DNA of 64,000 bases from Methylobacterium oryzihabitans (GTDB taxonomy: Bacteria > Pseudomonadota > Alphaproteobacteria > Rhizobiales > Beijerinckiaceae). The position numbers were made by a program, and so were the translations under genes. Under the pieces are notes generated by a model. That model ran no database searches, was not told the origin of the DNA, and worked only from the letters and a program-made list of their open reading frames with translations. Positions 1-8,314 of this stretch are shown piece by piece (position 1 is the stretch's first letter; every line of letters begins with the position of its first letter). The stretch covers positions 1 to 64,000 of the forward strand of contig NZ_SACP01000031.1 in the NCBI RefSeq assembly GCF_004004555.2, in the 5' to 3' direction.

Positions 1-3000
1 GGGTGTCGTCGCCGGCGCCGCCGTCGAGGCGGTCGTCGCCGGCGCCGCCCGACAGCATGTCGTTGCCGTCGAGACCCTGGAGGAAGTTGGCCAGATCCGA
101 GCCGACGATCGTGTCGCCGGAGGCGGTGCCGAGCACGTTGGTGATGCCGACCAGGGTGTCGCGGCCGCCGAAACCGTCCGTGGCGACGCCGGTGGCGAGG
201 TTGACGGAAACGCCGGCGGTCCCGCCGTTGGCGGCGTCGCGGCCGTAGTCGACGGCATCGGTGAACCGCTGGCTGTTTCCGACGAACTGGTCGTCGCCGG
301 CAAGGCCGACGAAGGTGGCGCCGCCCAGGCCGCCGACGAGGACGTTGGCGCCGGCATTGCCGATCAGCGTCGTGCCGAAGGCGCCGGTACTGGTCAGGTT
401 CTCGATGCCGTCGGCCAGTTGCAGCGTGCCGGCCCCGGAGAACAGCACCGTATCGAGGCCGGGCGTCGGCGAGACCCAGGCGAGCAGCGAGGGATCGGCG
501 ACCGAGATGACGCGCCCGCCGCCGAGCTCCGTCCTGACCGCGACCCCGGCGAGCGGCGCGAGGGCCTGGCTCTGGGGACCGAGGTCGGAGAAGACGACGT
601 TCTCGACGCTCCACAACGTCAGGACGTCGCCCGGGCTGGTCGCCTGCCGGTCGTAGATCCGGTAGGCGTCGGGCGCGTCGAGATCGGCCACGATGACGTA
701 GCGGCTCGGGCTGCCGGCCAGGACGACGGTGTCGTTGCCGCTGCCGCCGTCGACGATGTCGGCACCGCCCATGGGCTGGAACCGGTCGTCGCCGGCCTCG
801 CCCGACAGGGTGTCGGCCGCCACGGTTCCGGTCAGGAGGTTGTCGAGGGCGTTGCCGGTCAGGCTCGCGCCGCCGGCGCCGGTCGCGACGACGTTCTCGA
901 ACCCGGACGGCAGGGTGAGGGCGCTGCCGCCGAACAGGATCGTGTCGACGGAGTCGGTCGCGAGCCACGCCACCAGGGAGGCGGGATCGGACGTCGTGAC
1001 GTCGCGGCCGCCGGCGGCATTGCCGGTCCAGGCCACCTGGGAGGCGGCCGACACCGCCATGTCGAGCAGGTCGCCCGGGCCGGACTGGCCGAGCCCGCCG
1101 CCGAGCGGATCGTCGGACGCGTTGAAGCGCAGGGTTTCGATGTTGCGCAGGTCCTCGATGGTCCCGGAGGCCAGGTCGATGACGGTGTAGTGCCCGGCCG
1201 CCGCGAGGTCGCGGATGACGACGAATTGCGACGCGACGCCGTCGAGAACCGCGACGTCGTTGCCGGCGCCGCCGTCGAGCCTGTCGCGCCCGCCGCCGCC
1301 GCGCAGAACGTCGTCGCCGTCACCGCCGACGAGCGTGTCGTCGCCGGCACCGCCGACGAGCACGTTCGCGCCGGCATTGCCGGTCACCGACACGCCGACG
1401 CTTCCGGTCACCACCACGTTCTCGTACCGGTCCGGCAGGGCCAGCGCCGCGGTGCCGGAATACAGGACCGTGTCGGCGCCATCGGTCGCGAAGGTCGCCA
1501 GCAGCACGCCCGGATCCCGGACCGCGACCGTCCGTCCGCCCGACGCGTTGGCCTTCAGGGTGACGTCGACGGCATCGGCCATGGCGACGTCCTGCGAGCT
1601 GACGATGTCGCCGGTCACCGGATCGGCGACGCGGAAGCGCAGGGTCTCGACCCCGGAGAGCACGTCGGTGCCCTGGGTGCCGGCCGTGTCGATCGTCGTG
1701 TACCCGTTGGTGTCGAGGTCGTGCACGACGACGAGGCCGGCCGGAGTGCCGCTGTAGAGCGCGGTGTCGAGGCCGTTGCCGCCCAGGATCGTGTCGTTGC
1801 CCGCGCCGCCGCCGAGGGTGTCGTCGCCCTCGCCACCGTCCAGGATGTCGTCGCCGGCCGCGCCATAGAGCTGATCGTTCTGGTCCAGACCCGACAGCGT
1901 GTCGTTGAGCTGGGTGCCCTGCAGGTAGTCGAGCGACGGCCCGCCGGCGCGATTGAGGGCCGCGGTCGTCGACACCGTGTTCTCGGTCGCGTAGGCGCGG
2001 ATGTAGTCGATCCGCAGATGGGGATCGCTGGCGAGCGAATCGCTGTTGGGCGGCCCGGCCCAGTTTCCGCCGACCGCCAGGTTGGCGACCATGTACATCG
2101 GCCGGTTCTTGAGGTCGGCCGGGGTGTCGACGCTCGCCACCGCGACGCCATCGAAGTACCAGGTGATGTGCTGGGGACCCCAGTCCATGCCGAACGTGTG
2201 GTAGCCCTGGGTCAGGTCGGGCGTGGCAACCGAGAACCCTTCCTTGGTGTGGACGCCGGTCGCCCGGCTATGCGCCGTCATCAGGACGCTGAACGGGTCC
2301 TGGCCGAGCGCCTCGAACACGTCGAGTTCGGAGGTCGGCCCGAGATCGGCCGGCAGGAGCCAGAAGGCCGGCCACAGACCCTGGCCCCTCGGCATGTCGG
2401 CGCGGATCTCGTAGTAGCCGTAGGTCTGCTGGAACGAGACGAAGCTCGAGAGCAGGCCGGAAGAGTACGGCCGCCCGAAAAGCCACGTGAGGTCGTCGGC
2501 CGGAGTGGCGGCGGCTTCGATCGTGAGCTTGCCGTCGGCCACCGAGAACGGGTTGAGGCCGATCGGCCCCGGCGCCTTGTTGAAGCGCACGCCGCTGTAC
2601 TCGGAATCGACGTAGACCTGCTGCTCGGCCTTCGTCGGGTTGGTGTAGCCGGCGAAGCCGTCCCACTGCTGCTTCGTCCCCCAGGTGCCGTCGACGCCGT
2701 TGAAGCGGCTGAACGTGTCGAACTCGTCGTGGAACGCCAGCCGCCACTTCGAGGTGTCGAGGGTGGTCTTGAAGTCGTCGGCGCTGAAGTTCCCGATGTT
2801 CTGGTTGAGGAAGCGCAGCGTCTCGCCGTTGCCGAGGTTCAGGATCGCGGTGGTGCCGTCCTGTACCATCGCCGCCTTGATCTGGTCGAACGACGTGAAG
2901 TCGTAGCCGACGAGGCTGACGATCGAGGACGTCGTCGGCCCGGCCTTGAAGTCGCCGATGGCGTCGGAGCCGTTGCCGGCGCGGACCACGAACACGTCGT

Positions 3001-3412
3001 TGCCGCCGCCGCCGTAGAGCAGGTCGTCGCCGGCCCCGCCGTCGAGGAGGTTGTTGACCGCGGTGCCGCGGATGATGTTGGCGAGGGCGTTGCCGTAGCC
3101 CGACTTCTGGCTCGCTCCGGACAGGGTCAGGTTCTCGACGTTCCGCCCCAGGAACGTCAGGGGCAGGTACGAGATGATCGTGTCGATGCCGCCGTTCTCG
3201 TCCTCGTCGACGACGTCGCCGGGATTGTCGACGTAGTAGAAGTCGTCGCCGAGGCCGCCGGACATGGTGTCGGCGCCGGACAGACCCGACAGGACGTCGT
3301 TGCCGGCGGTTCCGACCAGCGAATCGTTGACGCCGTCCTTGCCGACGACCGAGTTCGATCCGCGGGCGCTCACCGGAGGCGGCGTCCAGATGGTGTTCTG
3401 CGTACCGGACAT
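1..3412 (-). CDS. RTX exoprotein with GH16 glycanase domain (C-terminus off window)
   Basis: Start is the ATG at 3412-3410; no other ATG, GTG or TTG lies between it and the upstream in-frame stop. The frame stays open to the window edge, so the first 1137 residues are visible and the C-terminus is missing. Domain order: a short RTX block (about residues 20-110, with repeats such as GGAGDDLLYGGGGND), a glycoside hydrolase family 16 domain (about 215-475) with the catalytic motif ELDVFE at 362-367, whose two glutamates are the expected nucleophile and acid/base, then many RTX nonapeptide blocks separated by longer linkers. No signal peptide is seen, which fits type I secretion through a C-terminal signal. 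GH16-RTX proteins such as rhizobial ExsH cut secreted polysaccharides, so a role in exopolysaccharide or beta-glucan trimming is likely. The exact glycan is unknown. No type I exporter genes are visible. Confidence 0.88.
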   Translation of the reverse strand, partial: MSGTQNTIWTPPPVSARGSNSVVGKDGVNDSLVGTAGNDVLSGLSGADTMSGGLGDDFYYVDNPGDVVDEDENGGIDTIISYLPLTFLGRNVENLTLSGASQKSGYGNALANIIRGTAVNNLLDGGAGDDLLYGGGGNDVFVVRAGNGSDAIGDFKAGPTTSSIVSLVGYDFTSFDQIKAAMVQDGTTAILNLGNGETLRFLNQNIGNFSADDFKTTLDTSKWRLAFHDEFDTFSRFNGVDGTWGTKQQWDGFAGYTNPTKAEQQVYVDSEYSGVRFNKAPGPIGLNPFSVADGKLTIEAAATPADDLTWLFGRPYSSGLLSSFVSFQQTYGYYEIRADMPRGQGLWPAFWLLPADLGPTSELDVFEALGQDPFSVLMTAHSRATGVHTKEGFSVATPDLTQGYHTFGMDWGPQHITWYFDGVAVASVDTPADLKNRPMYMVANLAVGGNWAGPPNSDSLASDPHLRIDYIRAYATENTVSTTAALNRAGGPSLDYLQGTQLNDTLSGLDQNDQLYGAAGDDILDGGEGDDTLGGGAGNDTILGGNGLDTALYSGTPAGLVVVHDLDTNGYTTIDTAGTQGTDVLSGVETLRFRVADPVTGDIVSSQDVAMADAVDVTLKANASGGRTVAVRDPGVLLATFATDGADTVLYSGTAALALPDRYENVVVTGSVGVSVTGNAGANVLVGGAGDDTLVGGDGDDVLRGGGGRDRLDGGAGNDVAVLDGVASQFVVIRDLAAAGHYTVIDLASGTIEDLRNIETLRFNASDDPLGGGLGQSGPGDLLDMAVSAASQVAWTGNAAGGRDVTTSDPASLVAWLATDSVDTILFGGSALTLPSGFENVVATGAGGASLTGNALDNLLTGTVAADTLSGEAGDDRFQPMGGADIVDGGSGNDTVVLAGSPSRYVIVADLDAPDAYRIYDRQATSPGDVLTLWSVENVVFSDLGPQSQALAPLAGVAVRTELGGGRVISVADPSLLAWVSPTPGLDTVLFSGAGTLQLADGIENLTSTGAFGTTLIGNAGANVLVGGLGGATFVGLAGDDQFVGNSQRFTDAVDYGRDAANGGTAGVSVNLATGVATDGFGGRDTLVGITNVLGTASGDTIVGSDLANFLQGLDGNDMLSGGAGDDRLDGGAGDDT

Positions 3413-4195
3413 CGATGCCTGCTGGTTGGGAATGGGTGGATCGGGCTGCGCGAACGTCCAGCCTATATGGCCGCCGGGGGCCTCGCGCTCAATCGTGGCA
3501 TTCTACTCAAAATGAAGCTTAAATGTGAAGAATCGGCATTAACCACACATGAACGGCTGTGTGACAACGCACGGCACACGTGTCCACGAAGACACGGACG
3601 AGCGAAAGTGCCGCACTTGCCGTTTCGTGATGGAACAACCTGCGGTCTGACCCACCGTCGATGAGTCGCCGCTGGTCCGCACGGACGCCTGTACCCGGCC
3701 GCGGACCCGATTTGCATCACCTCCGAGGGATGGACGCAGGTGGTTCGGCCGTGAGGACGGCCTCCCGCCGGGATGGCGAACCCGACCGGGCGGACACGCT
3801 GCCTTCGCCGATGGTTCCCGGCCCTGGACCCGCGTCATGCTGCCGGTCCTCGGCCGGATCGAGACCGACCGCCAGGGGATCGGCATCCCGTCGGGTCTCT
3901 GCACGACACCTCGGGCCGCGTCCACGCTCGCGCGGGTCGCGCACGCCCGCCTCGCCAACGAGATCCGGCCGGTGGCCGATCCCGGCGAGCGGGTGCCGGA
4001 GCCGCGTTCCGACGACGCGGAGACCGCTTCGCCGCCGACCGTGCTCTCGCGGTGCCGCGGGCCGGCGGGGGAGGGATGTGGGGGCCTCCGCGGCGCCGAC
4101 CCGGCGCGATTGGATGACGCATGGTGGCTCGTCCCCGAAGGTGGGCATCTCGGCGCGAGGGCGGGTCCAGCCCTCCCCGGAGGACGATTCGCACG
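3413..4195. other. Non-coding gap upstream of the GH16-RTX gene
   Basis: About 780 bases with no gene I can support. Several overlapping frames are open on both strands, but they are arginine- and proline-rich, look like no family, and are typical of high-GC antisense space. The stretch at about 3490-3570 is clearly more AT-rich than its surroundings and lies just upstream of the exoprotein start on the minus strand, so it probably holds that gene's promoter. I could not identify clear -35/-10 hexamers. Confidence 0.5.
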
Positions 4196-4438
4196 ATGCC
4201 GATCAAGGCGCTCAACGACCGCAAGAAGCTCTCGTCGGACTTCAACGAGGCCAACGACGCCTTCATTGATGCGGTGCTCGCCGCGCTGCAGGCCGGCGAG
4301 ATCCCGCTCGATCTGGCCAGGGCCTACCTCGCCCATCCCGTCGCCATGATGCACGCGAGCGGCGCGCAGGCGGTGGCGGACTACTTCGAGCGCATCCTGT
4401 CGCAGAAGCCGGGGATCGACTGGACCCCCGGCACCTGA
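4196..4438 (+). CDS. Small hypothetical protein, 80 residues
   Basis: ATG at 4196 is preceded by GGAGG at 4179-4183, about 12 bases upstream. The product is soluble and mostly helical by eye, with the segments NEANDAFIDAVLAALQAG and AQAVADYFERILSQK suggesting two or three amphipathic helices. There is no signal peptide or membrane segment. I do not recognise the family. Base composition and codon choice look coding, unlike the arginine-rich frames just upstream. It sits 92 bases before a SnoaL-like gene on the same strand, so co-transcription is possible. An upstream in-frame start at 4121 would add a low-complexity extension and is less likely. Confidence 0.6.
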   Translation: MPIKALNDRKKLSSDFNEANDAFIDAVLAALQAGEIPLDLARAYLAHPVAMMHASGAQAVADYFERILSQKPGIDWTPGT

Positions 4439-4530
4439 AGGGGAGGGCGCCGGCTCCGTCGAGATCGCCCGTCGGGAACGATCGCGGTCCCACCCTCTTC
4501 TCTGGCGCAAGACGTCATGAGGAGAGCACG

Positions 4531-4908
4531 ATGGAAGACGAGCGCGTATGGTCCTTCGAGAAGGGCCTCTGGACCGGCGATGCGGACCACTACCGGGAAC
4601 TCGTCGATGACGAGTGCCTGATGGTGCTCCCGCAGCCGCCGTTCGTCATGAGCGGCAGGCAGGCGATCGAGGCGGTGGCCCATACCCCCCGCTGGTCCGG
4701 GATCGAGATCTCCCAGGAGCAGATCTCGCGTCCGCAGGAGGGGCTGATCGTCATCGCCTACCACGCGAAGGCGTCGCGCGGGGACGAGGCGTATCAGGCT
4801 CACTGCACATCCACCTATCGCCGCCTCGCCCACGACAAGTGGCGCGTCGTGCAGCACCAGCAGACGCCGCCCATCGTGAGCCGCCCTGCCGTCGAAGCCG
4901 CAGGGTGA
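4531..4908 (+). CDS. SnoaL-like / DUF4440 NTF2-fold protein
   Basis: 125 residues from an ATG preceded by GGAGAG about 5 bases upstream. The pattern is that of small NTF2-fold proteins: an N-terminal helix with LWTGDADHYRELVDDECLM, a central segment GRQAIEAVAHTPRWSGIEI, and C-terminal strands ending in YRRLAHDKWRVVQHQQTPP. The last motif, a strand with Trp followed by a histidine-rich end, is typical of DUF4440 proteins. These may be enzymes, ligand binders or stress proteins, so no substrate can be named. There is no signal peptide. A strong hairpin terminator lies about 130 bases downstream. Confidence 0.75.
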   Translation: MEDERVWSFEKGLWTGDADHYRELVDDECLMVLPQPPFVMSGRQAIEAVAHTPRWSGIEISQEQISRPQEGLIVIAYHAKASRGDEAYQAHCTSTYRRLAHDKWRVVQHQQTPPIVSRPAVEAAG

Positions 4909-4911
4909 CGC

Positions 4912-4936
4912 GAACTCCGGACGATTGCTTCCGGAA
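4912..4936. repeat. Degenerate copy of a short palindromic repeat
   Basis: The bases GAACTCCGGACGATTGCTTC followed by CGGAA resemble the perfect hairpin at 63353-63382, which has the same arms around a GTTG loop. It lies directly after the stop of the DUF4440 gene. It is likely one member of a dispersed extragenic palindrome family. Confidence 0.4.
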
Positions 4937-5038
4937 ATCGCGTCATCGCGATGTTCGGGTCTCCCTGTAGGGGATCGCTCCCGTCGCGGGCGTGCCGGTC
5001 GTGACCGGCACGCGCCGACTCGCGGCAAGCCCGCGTCA

Positions 5039-5076
5039 CCAGGGCAATCGCTTGAGAGCGATGGCCCTGGTTTTTT
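5039..5076 (+). terminator. Rho-independent terminator
   Basis: Two 14-base arms (5039-5052 and 5057-5070), beginning CCAGGGC and ending CCCTGG, pair with one mismatch around a TGAG loop. They are followed directly by six T residues at 5071-5076. This is the clearest intrinsic terminator in the window. It would end transcription of the two small genes before the GntR cluster. Confidence 0.8.
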
Positions 5077-5232
5077 GCTTGGCCTCAGGTGCTTGGCCTC
5101 AGGCGCCGGCGTTCGCATCCGCTCACTTGGCTCTCGCTCCGCTTTCGCGTTCGAGCGGACATGCGTCCCCTCGAACCCGCTCCGCGGGGCGCTCTTCGCG
5201 CCCGACATGCAGCGTCGCCCTGCGGGCGACCG

Positions 5233-5261
5233 CCAGGACAATCGCTGAAGCGATGGCCCTG
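5233..5261. repeat. Second copy of the terminator hairpin, without a T tract
   Basis: The hairpin core CAATCGCTGAAGCGATGG, flanked by CCAGGA and CCCTG, repeats the stem seen at 5039-5070 with a shorter loop. There is no T run after it. The two copies 190 bases apart suggest a dispersed palindromic element that happens to serve as a terminator in the first copy. The region between them (5077-5232) holds a tandem 14-base repeat, GCTTGGCCTCAGG(T/C), and no gene. Confidence 0.5.
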
Positions 5262-5280
5262 CCCACGTCGCCTGTCCCAA

Positions 5281-5308
5281 TTGACGGACAGCAAGCTGTC
5301 TGCATAAT
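5281..5308 (+). promoter_or_regulatory. Sigma-70-type promoter with palindromic operator in the spacer
   Basis: TTGACG (5281-5286) and CATAAT (5303-5308) are separated by 16 bases and lie about 65 bases before the GntR start codon. The spacer contains the perfect palindrome GACAGCAAGCTGTC (5287-5300). Further half-sites CTGTC (5272-5276) and GACAG (5311-5315) flank it. An operator lying between the -35 and -10 boxes fits repression by the adjacent GntR protein, relieved by an inducer. The assignment to GntR is inference from position. Confidence 0.7.
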
Positions 5309-5373
5309 CGGACAGGTGAGCCGGCGCGGCATCCGCCGACGGCTCGGGCAAGCCACGAGCCAGGGATGGCCCC

Positions 5374-6225
5374 GTGACCTCCGTGATCGAGCCCCACAAG
5401 GCGCGCCGGCTCTACCTGCTGCTGCGCGACCAGATCACCAGCGGCCGACTGCCGAGCGGCGCCCGGCTGCCGGGCGAGCCGGTCCTCGCCGCCGAGCACG
5501 GGCTGGCGCGGGTGACCGTGCGGCGCGCCCTCGACCTGCTGGCCGGCGAGGGACTGGTCCTGCGGCGGCCCGGCTCCGGCACCTTCGTGCAGGGGCCGGA
5601 CGGCGCCCGGCCGGTGATCGGCGACCTGCCGAACCTGCTGTCGGGGCTGATCGCCATGGGGCGGGCGACCGGCGTGCGGCTGCTGTCGTTCGCCTACGTC
5701 GCGGCCCCGGCGGCGATCGCCGAGGCGCTGGTGCTCGAACCCGGCGAGCGGGTGCAGCGCTCGGTGCGGGTGCGGCTGATCGACGGCCAGCCCTTCTCCT
5801 ATCTCACCACCCACGTGCCCGAGCGGGTCGGCCTGTCCTATTCGGAGGCGGATCTGGCGGCGACGCCGCTCCTGTCGCTCATGGAGCGCTCCGGCGTCAC
5901 CGCCGACCGGGCGACGCAGGCGATCGGCGCGACGCTCGCCGGTCCCGAGGTGGCGCAGGCCCTCGACCTCGACGTCGGCTCGGCCCTGATTGACCTCACG
6001 CGCGTGGTGTTCGACCCGTCCGGCCGCGGCGTCGAGCACCTGCACGCGCTCTACCGGCCCGACCGCTACGCCTTCCAGATGGACCTCGTGCGCACCGGCG
6101 CCGCCGGCGAGCGGCGCTGGACCCCCGCGGCGCCGCGCCCGGCCAAACCCGAGCATCGTGCCGTCAAGCCCGAGACCACCTCGCGAATCCGCCGTCCCGC
6201 CGCCCACAGGAGGCCCGCCCCGTGA
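5374..6225 (+). CDS. GntR-family regulator with UTRA ligand domain (HutC type)
   Basis: 283 residues from a GTG start. Residues 8-72 form the winged helix-turn-helix, with the typical pattern SGARLPGEPVLAAEHGLARV and RRALDLLAGEGLVLRR followed by the wing GSGTFVQ. Residues 95-235 match the UTRA small-molecule-binding fold (VRLIDGQPFSYLTTHVPERV). It is the first gene of the long catabolic cluster and overlaps the transporter binding-protein gene by GTGA, so it is probably co-transcribed and autoregulated. The palindrome in its promoter is the likely target. The C-terminal 40 residues are basic and low-complexity. The ligand is unknown and is presumably the imported compound or an intermediate. 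Confidence 0.92.
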   Translation: MTSVIEPHKARRLYLLLRDQITSGRLPSGARLPGEPVLAAEHGLARVTVRRALDLLAGEGLVLRRPGSGTFVQGPDGARPVIGDLPNLLSGLIAMGRATGVRLLSFAYVAAPAAIAEALVLEPGERVQRSVRVRLIDGQPFSYLTTHVPERVGLSYSEADLAATPLLSLMERSGVTADRATQAIGATLAGPEVAQALDLDVGSALIDLTRVVFDPSGRGVEHLHALYRPDRYAFQMDLVRTGAAGERRWTPAAPRPAKPEHRAVKPETTSRIRRPAAHRRPAP

Positions 6226-7439
6226 CCTCGATCGTCTCTCCCTCCCGCCGCGCCGTCCTGCGCACCGGACTCGCCGCGACCTCGCTCCTGGCGATGCCGG
6301 CGATCCTGCGGGCCCAGAGCGCGGCCGTGAAGCTCGGCATCATCCAGCCGGTCACGGGTGCGCTCGCCAACGACGGCGACCTCGGCAAGCTCGGCGCCGA
6401 ACTGGCGGTGCAGGACATCAACGCCGCCGGCGGCCTCAAGGGTCTCGGCGGCGCGAAGATCGAGATCGTCTTTGCCGACAGCCGCTCGAATCCCGAGACC
6501 GCGGCGCAGGAGACCGAGCGCCTGAACGGCGAGGGCGTCGCGGCGATCGTCGGCGGCTTCGGCAGCGGGCTATGCGCCACCGCCAGCCAGGCGGCCTCGC
6601 GCTACGACCTGCCCTACCTCATCGACGTCGGCGTCGCCGATCAGCTCACCCAGCGCGGCCTCAAGAACACCTTCCGGTTCTCCCCGAGCTTCGGCATGGT
6701 GACGACGAGCGCGCTGGAGCGCCTCGTCGCGCTGAACGACGCCGCCGGCAAGCCGGCCCGCACGGTGGTGATCGTGCACGAGGACGGCCTGTTCGGCTCC
6801 GGCCTCGCCAAGCTGCTCCAGGCCGAATTGCCCAAGCGCGGCTTCGAGATCCTCGAGACCGTCTCGCATCCGAGCCCGGCCCGCGACATGGCCAACGTCG
6901 TGCTGCGCATCCGCTCGCTCCAGCCCGACCTCGTCATCCCGTCGAACTATTACGGCGAGTTCGTGCTGCTCGCCCGCACGATGCTCCAGCAGCGGGTCCG
7001 CCCGAAGGGCATCTACGCGATCCTCGGCGGCGGCGCCTCCTCGTTGCGCTTCGTCAAGGAGTTCCCGCAGGCGGCGGAGGGCGTGATGGACTGCAACCAC
7101 TGGCCCGATCCGAAGAACCCGCTCTCGGCCGAGCTGCGCAAGCGCACGGAAGCCGCGGGGCGGGCCTTCGCCTACAACGTGCCGATGAACTACTCCGCCG
7201 TGCGGCTGATGGCCGAGGCGATCGAGAAGGCCGGCGCCCCCGACCGGCTGAAGATCATCGAGGCCCTGTCGACCCAGAGCTTTTCGAGCGGCGTGATGCC
7301 CTACGGCCAGTCGAAATTCGCGACCGGCCAGAACACCAGCGCGCTCCCGCTCAACACCCAGGTCCAGGGCGGCGACGTCAAGGTGATCGCACCGGAGAGC
7401 TTCGCCGAGGCGAAGGCGAACTTCCCGCTCAAGGCGTGA
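6222..7439 (+). CDS. Branched-chain amino acid-type ABC substrate-binding protein
   Basis: 405 residues, GTG start inside the preceding stop. The N-terminus carries a twin-arginine signal (SRRAVLRTGLAATSLLAMPA, cleavage near residue 31), so the protein is probably exported folded. The mature part follows the periplasmic-binding type I fold of LivK-like proteins, with VKLGIIQPVTGALANDGDLG at the start, the interdomain segment AQETERLNGEGVAAIVGGFG, and the C-terminal YGQSKFATGQNTSALPLN. LivK-type proteins bind amino acids, amides, urea or aromatic and aliphatic acids, so the family alone does not fix the ligand. It starts a complete Liv-type importer and probably supplies the pathway encoded downstream. 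Confidence 0.9.
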   Translation: MTSIVSPSRRAVLRTGLAATSLLAMPAILRAQSAAVKLGIIQPVTGALANDGDLGKLGAELAVQDINAAGGLKGLGGAKIEIVFADSRSNPETAAQETERLNGEGVAAIVGGFGSGLCATASQAASRYDLPYLIDVGVADQLTQRGLKNTFRFSPSFGMVTTSALERLVALNDAAGKPARTVVIVHEDGLFGSGLAKLLQAELPKRGFEILETVSHPSPARDMANVVLRIRSLQPDLVIPSNYYGEFVLLARTMLQQRVRPKGIYAILGGGASSLRFVKEFPQAAEGVMDCNHWPDPKNPLSAELRKRTEAAGRAFAYNVPMNYSAVRLMAEAIEKAGAPDRLKIIEALSTQSFSSGVMPYGQSKFATGQNTSALPLNTQVQGGDVKVIAPESFAEAKANFPLKA

Positions 7440-7441
7440 CG

Positions 7442-8314
7442 ATGTACGCGCCCCAGATCCTGATCGAGGCGGCCCTCAACGGCCTGATGACGGGGGCGGT
7501 CTACGCCCTCATCGCCCTCGGGCTGACCCTGGTCTACGGGGTGCTGCACATCATCAACTTCGCGCACGGGGCGCTGCTCACCGTCGCGATGTTCGCGGTC
7601 TGGGGCGCCTTCGCGCTGCTGCGGATCGATCCCTACCTCGCGATGCTCGGGATCGTGCCGCTGATGTTCGGGCTCGGCTACGGCCTGCAGCGGTTCGTCA
7701 TCGGCCCGGCGAGCCACGGCAGCGACAACAACGTGCTGCTCGTCACCCTCGGCCTGTCGATCGTGCTGGAGAACGCGCTGCTGGCGCTGTTCCGCTCCGA
7801 CACCCGTGCGCTCGATTCCGACGCCGCGCTCCAGGTGGTCGAACTCGGGCCGCTCCTGCTCTCGACGCCGCGGCTGATCGGCTTCGCCGCGTCCCTCGCC
7901 GTCACCGCGCTCCTCTGGCTCCTCCTCAACCGCACCGACACCGGCCGGGCGATCCGGGCGGTGGCGCGGGAGAAGCTCGGCGCGCACCTCGTCGGCATCG
8001 AGGTCGACCACGTCTACGCCGTCACCTTCGGGCTCGGCTGCGCCTGCCTCGCCGTCGCCGCCTGCCTCCTGATGCCGACCTACTACGTCAATCCGCGCTC
8101 GGGCGCCGCCTTCGTGCTCGTCGCCTTCACCATCGTGGTGCTCGGCGGCATGGGGTCGATCGCTGGCGCCCTCGTCGGCGGCCTCGTCATCGGGGTGGTC
8201 GAGAGCTTCTCCGGGCTGCTGCTCGGCGACAGCCTCGGGCAGATCGGCATCTTCCTGATCTTCATCCTGGTGCTGCTGGTGCGCCCGACCGGCCTGTTCG
8301 GAGCCCGCGCATGA
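7442..8314 (+). CDS. livH: ABC transporter permease, LivH family
   Basis: 290 residues starting two bases after the binding-protein stop. Hydrophobic throughout, with about eight membrane segments. Family marks include NGLMTGAVYALIALGLTLVY near the N-terminus, the motif HIINFAHGALL, and the cytoplasmic segment TGRAIRAVAREKLGAHLVGI, which docks to the ATPase. The C-terminal LVVRPTGLFG-like end (LLVRPTGLFGARA) is standard. It forms the membrane channel with the LivM partner, whose ATG overlaps this stop. Confidence 0.93.
   Translation: MYAPQILIEAALNGLMTGAVYALIALGLTLVYGVLHIINFAHGALLTVAMFAVWGAFALLRIDPYLAMLGIVPLMFGLGYGLQRFVIGPASHGSDNNVLLVTLGLSIVLENALLALFRSDTRALDSDAALQVVELGPLLLSTPRLIGFAASLAVTALLWLLLNRTDTGRAIRAVAREKLGAHLVGIEVDHVYAVTFGLGCACLAVAACLLMPTYYVNPRSGAAFVLVAFTIVVLGGMGSIAGALVGGLVIGVVESFSGLLLGDSLGQIGIFLIFILVLLVRPTGLFGARA

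Noticed and set aside
419..3664. A 1081-codon open frame on the plus strand opposite the GH16-RTX gene
   Set aside because: It has no recognisable motifs and is rich in Arg, Gly, Val and Asp as expected for the antisense of GC-biased RTX repeats; the minus strand carries GH16 and RTX motifs.
3835..4349. Several overlapping frames of 114-202 codons before the first small gene
   Set aside because: All are dominated by Arg, Pro and Ala, none has a ribosome site with a family match, and they conflict with each other.
5077..5103. Tandem 14-base repeat GCTTGGCCTCAGG as a regulatory site
   Set aside because: Only two copies, just after a terminator and with no gene close downstream; no evidence for a role.
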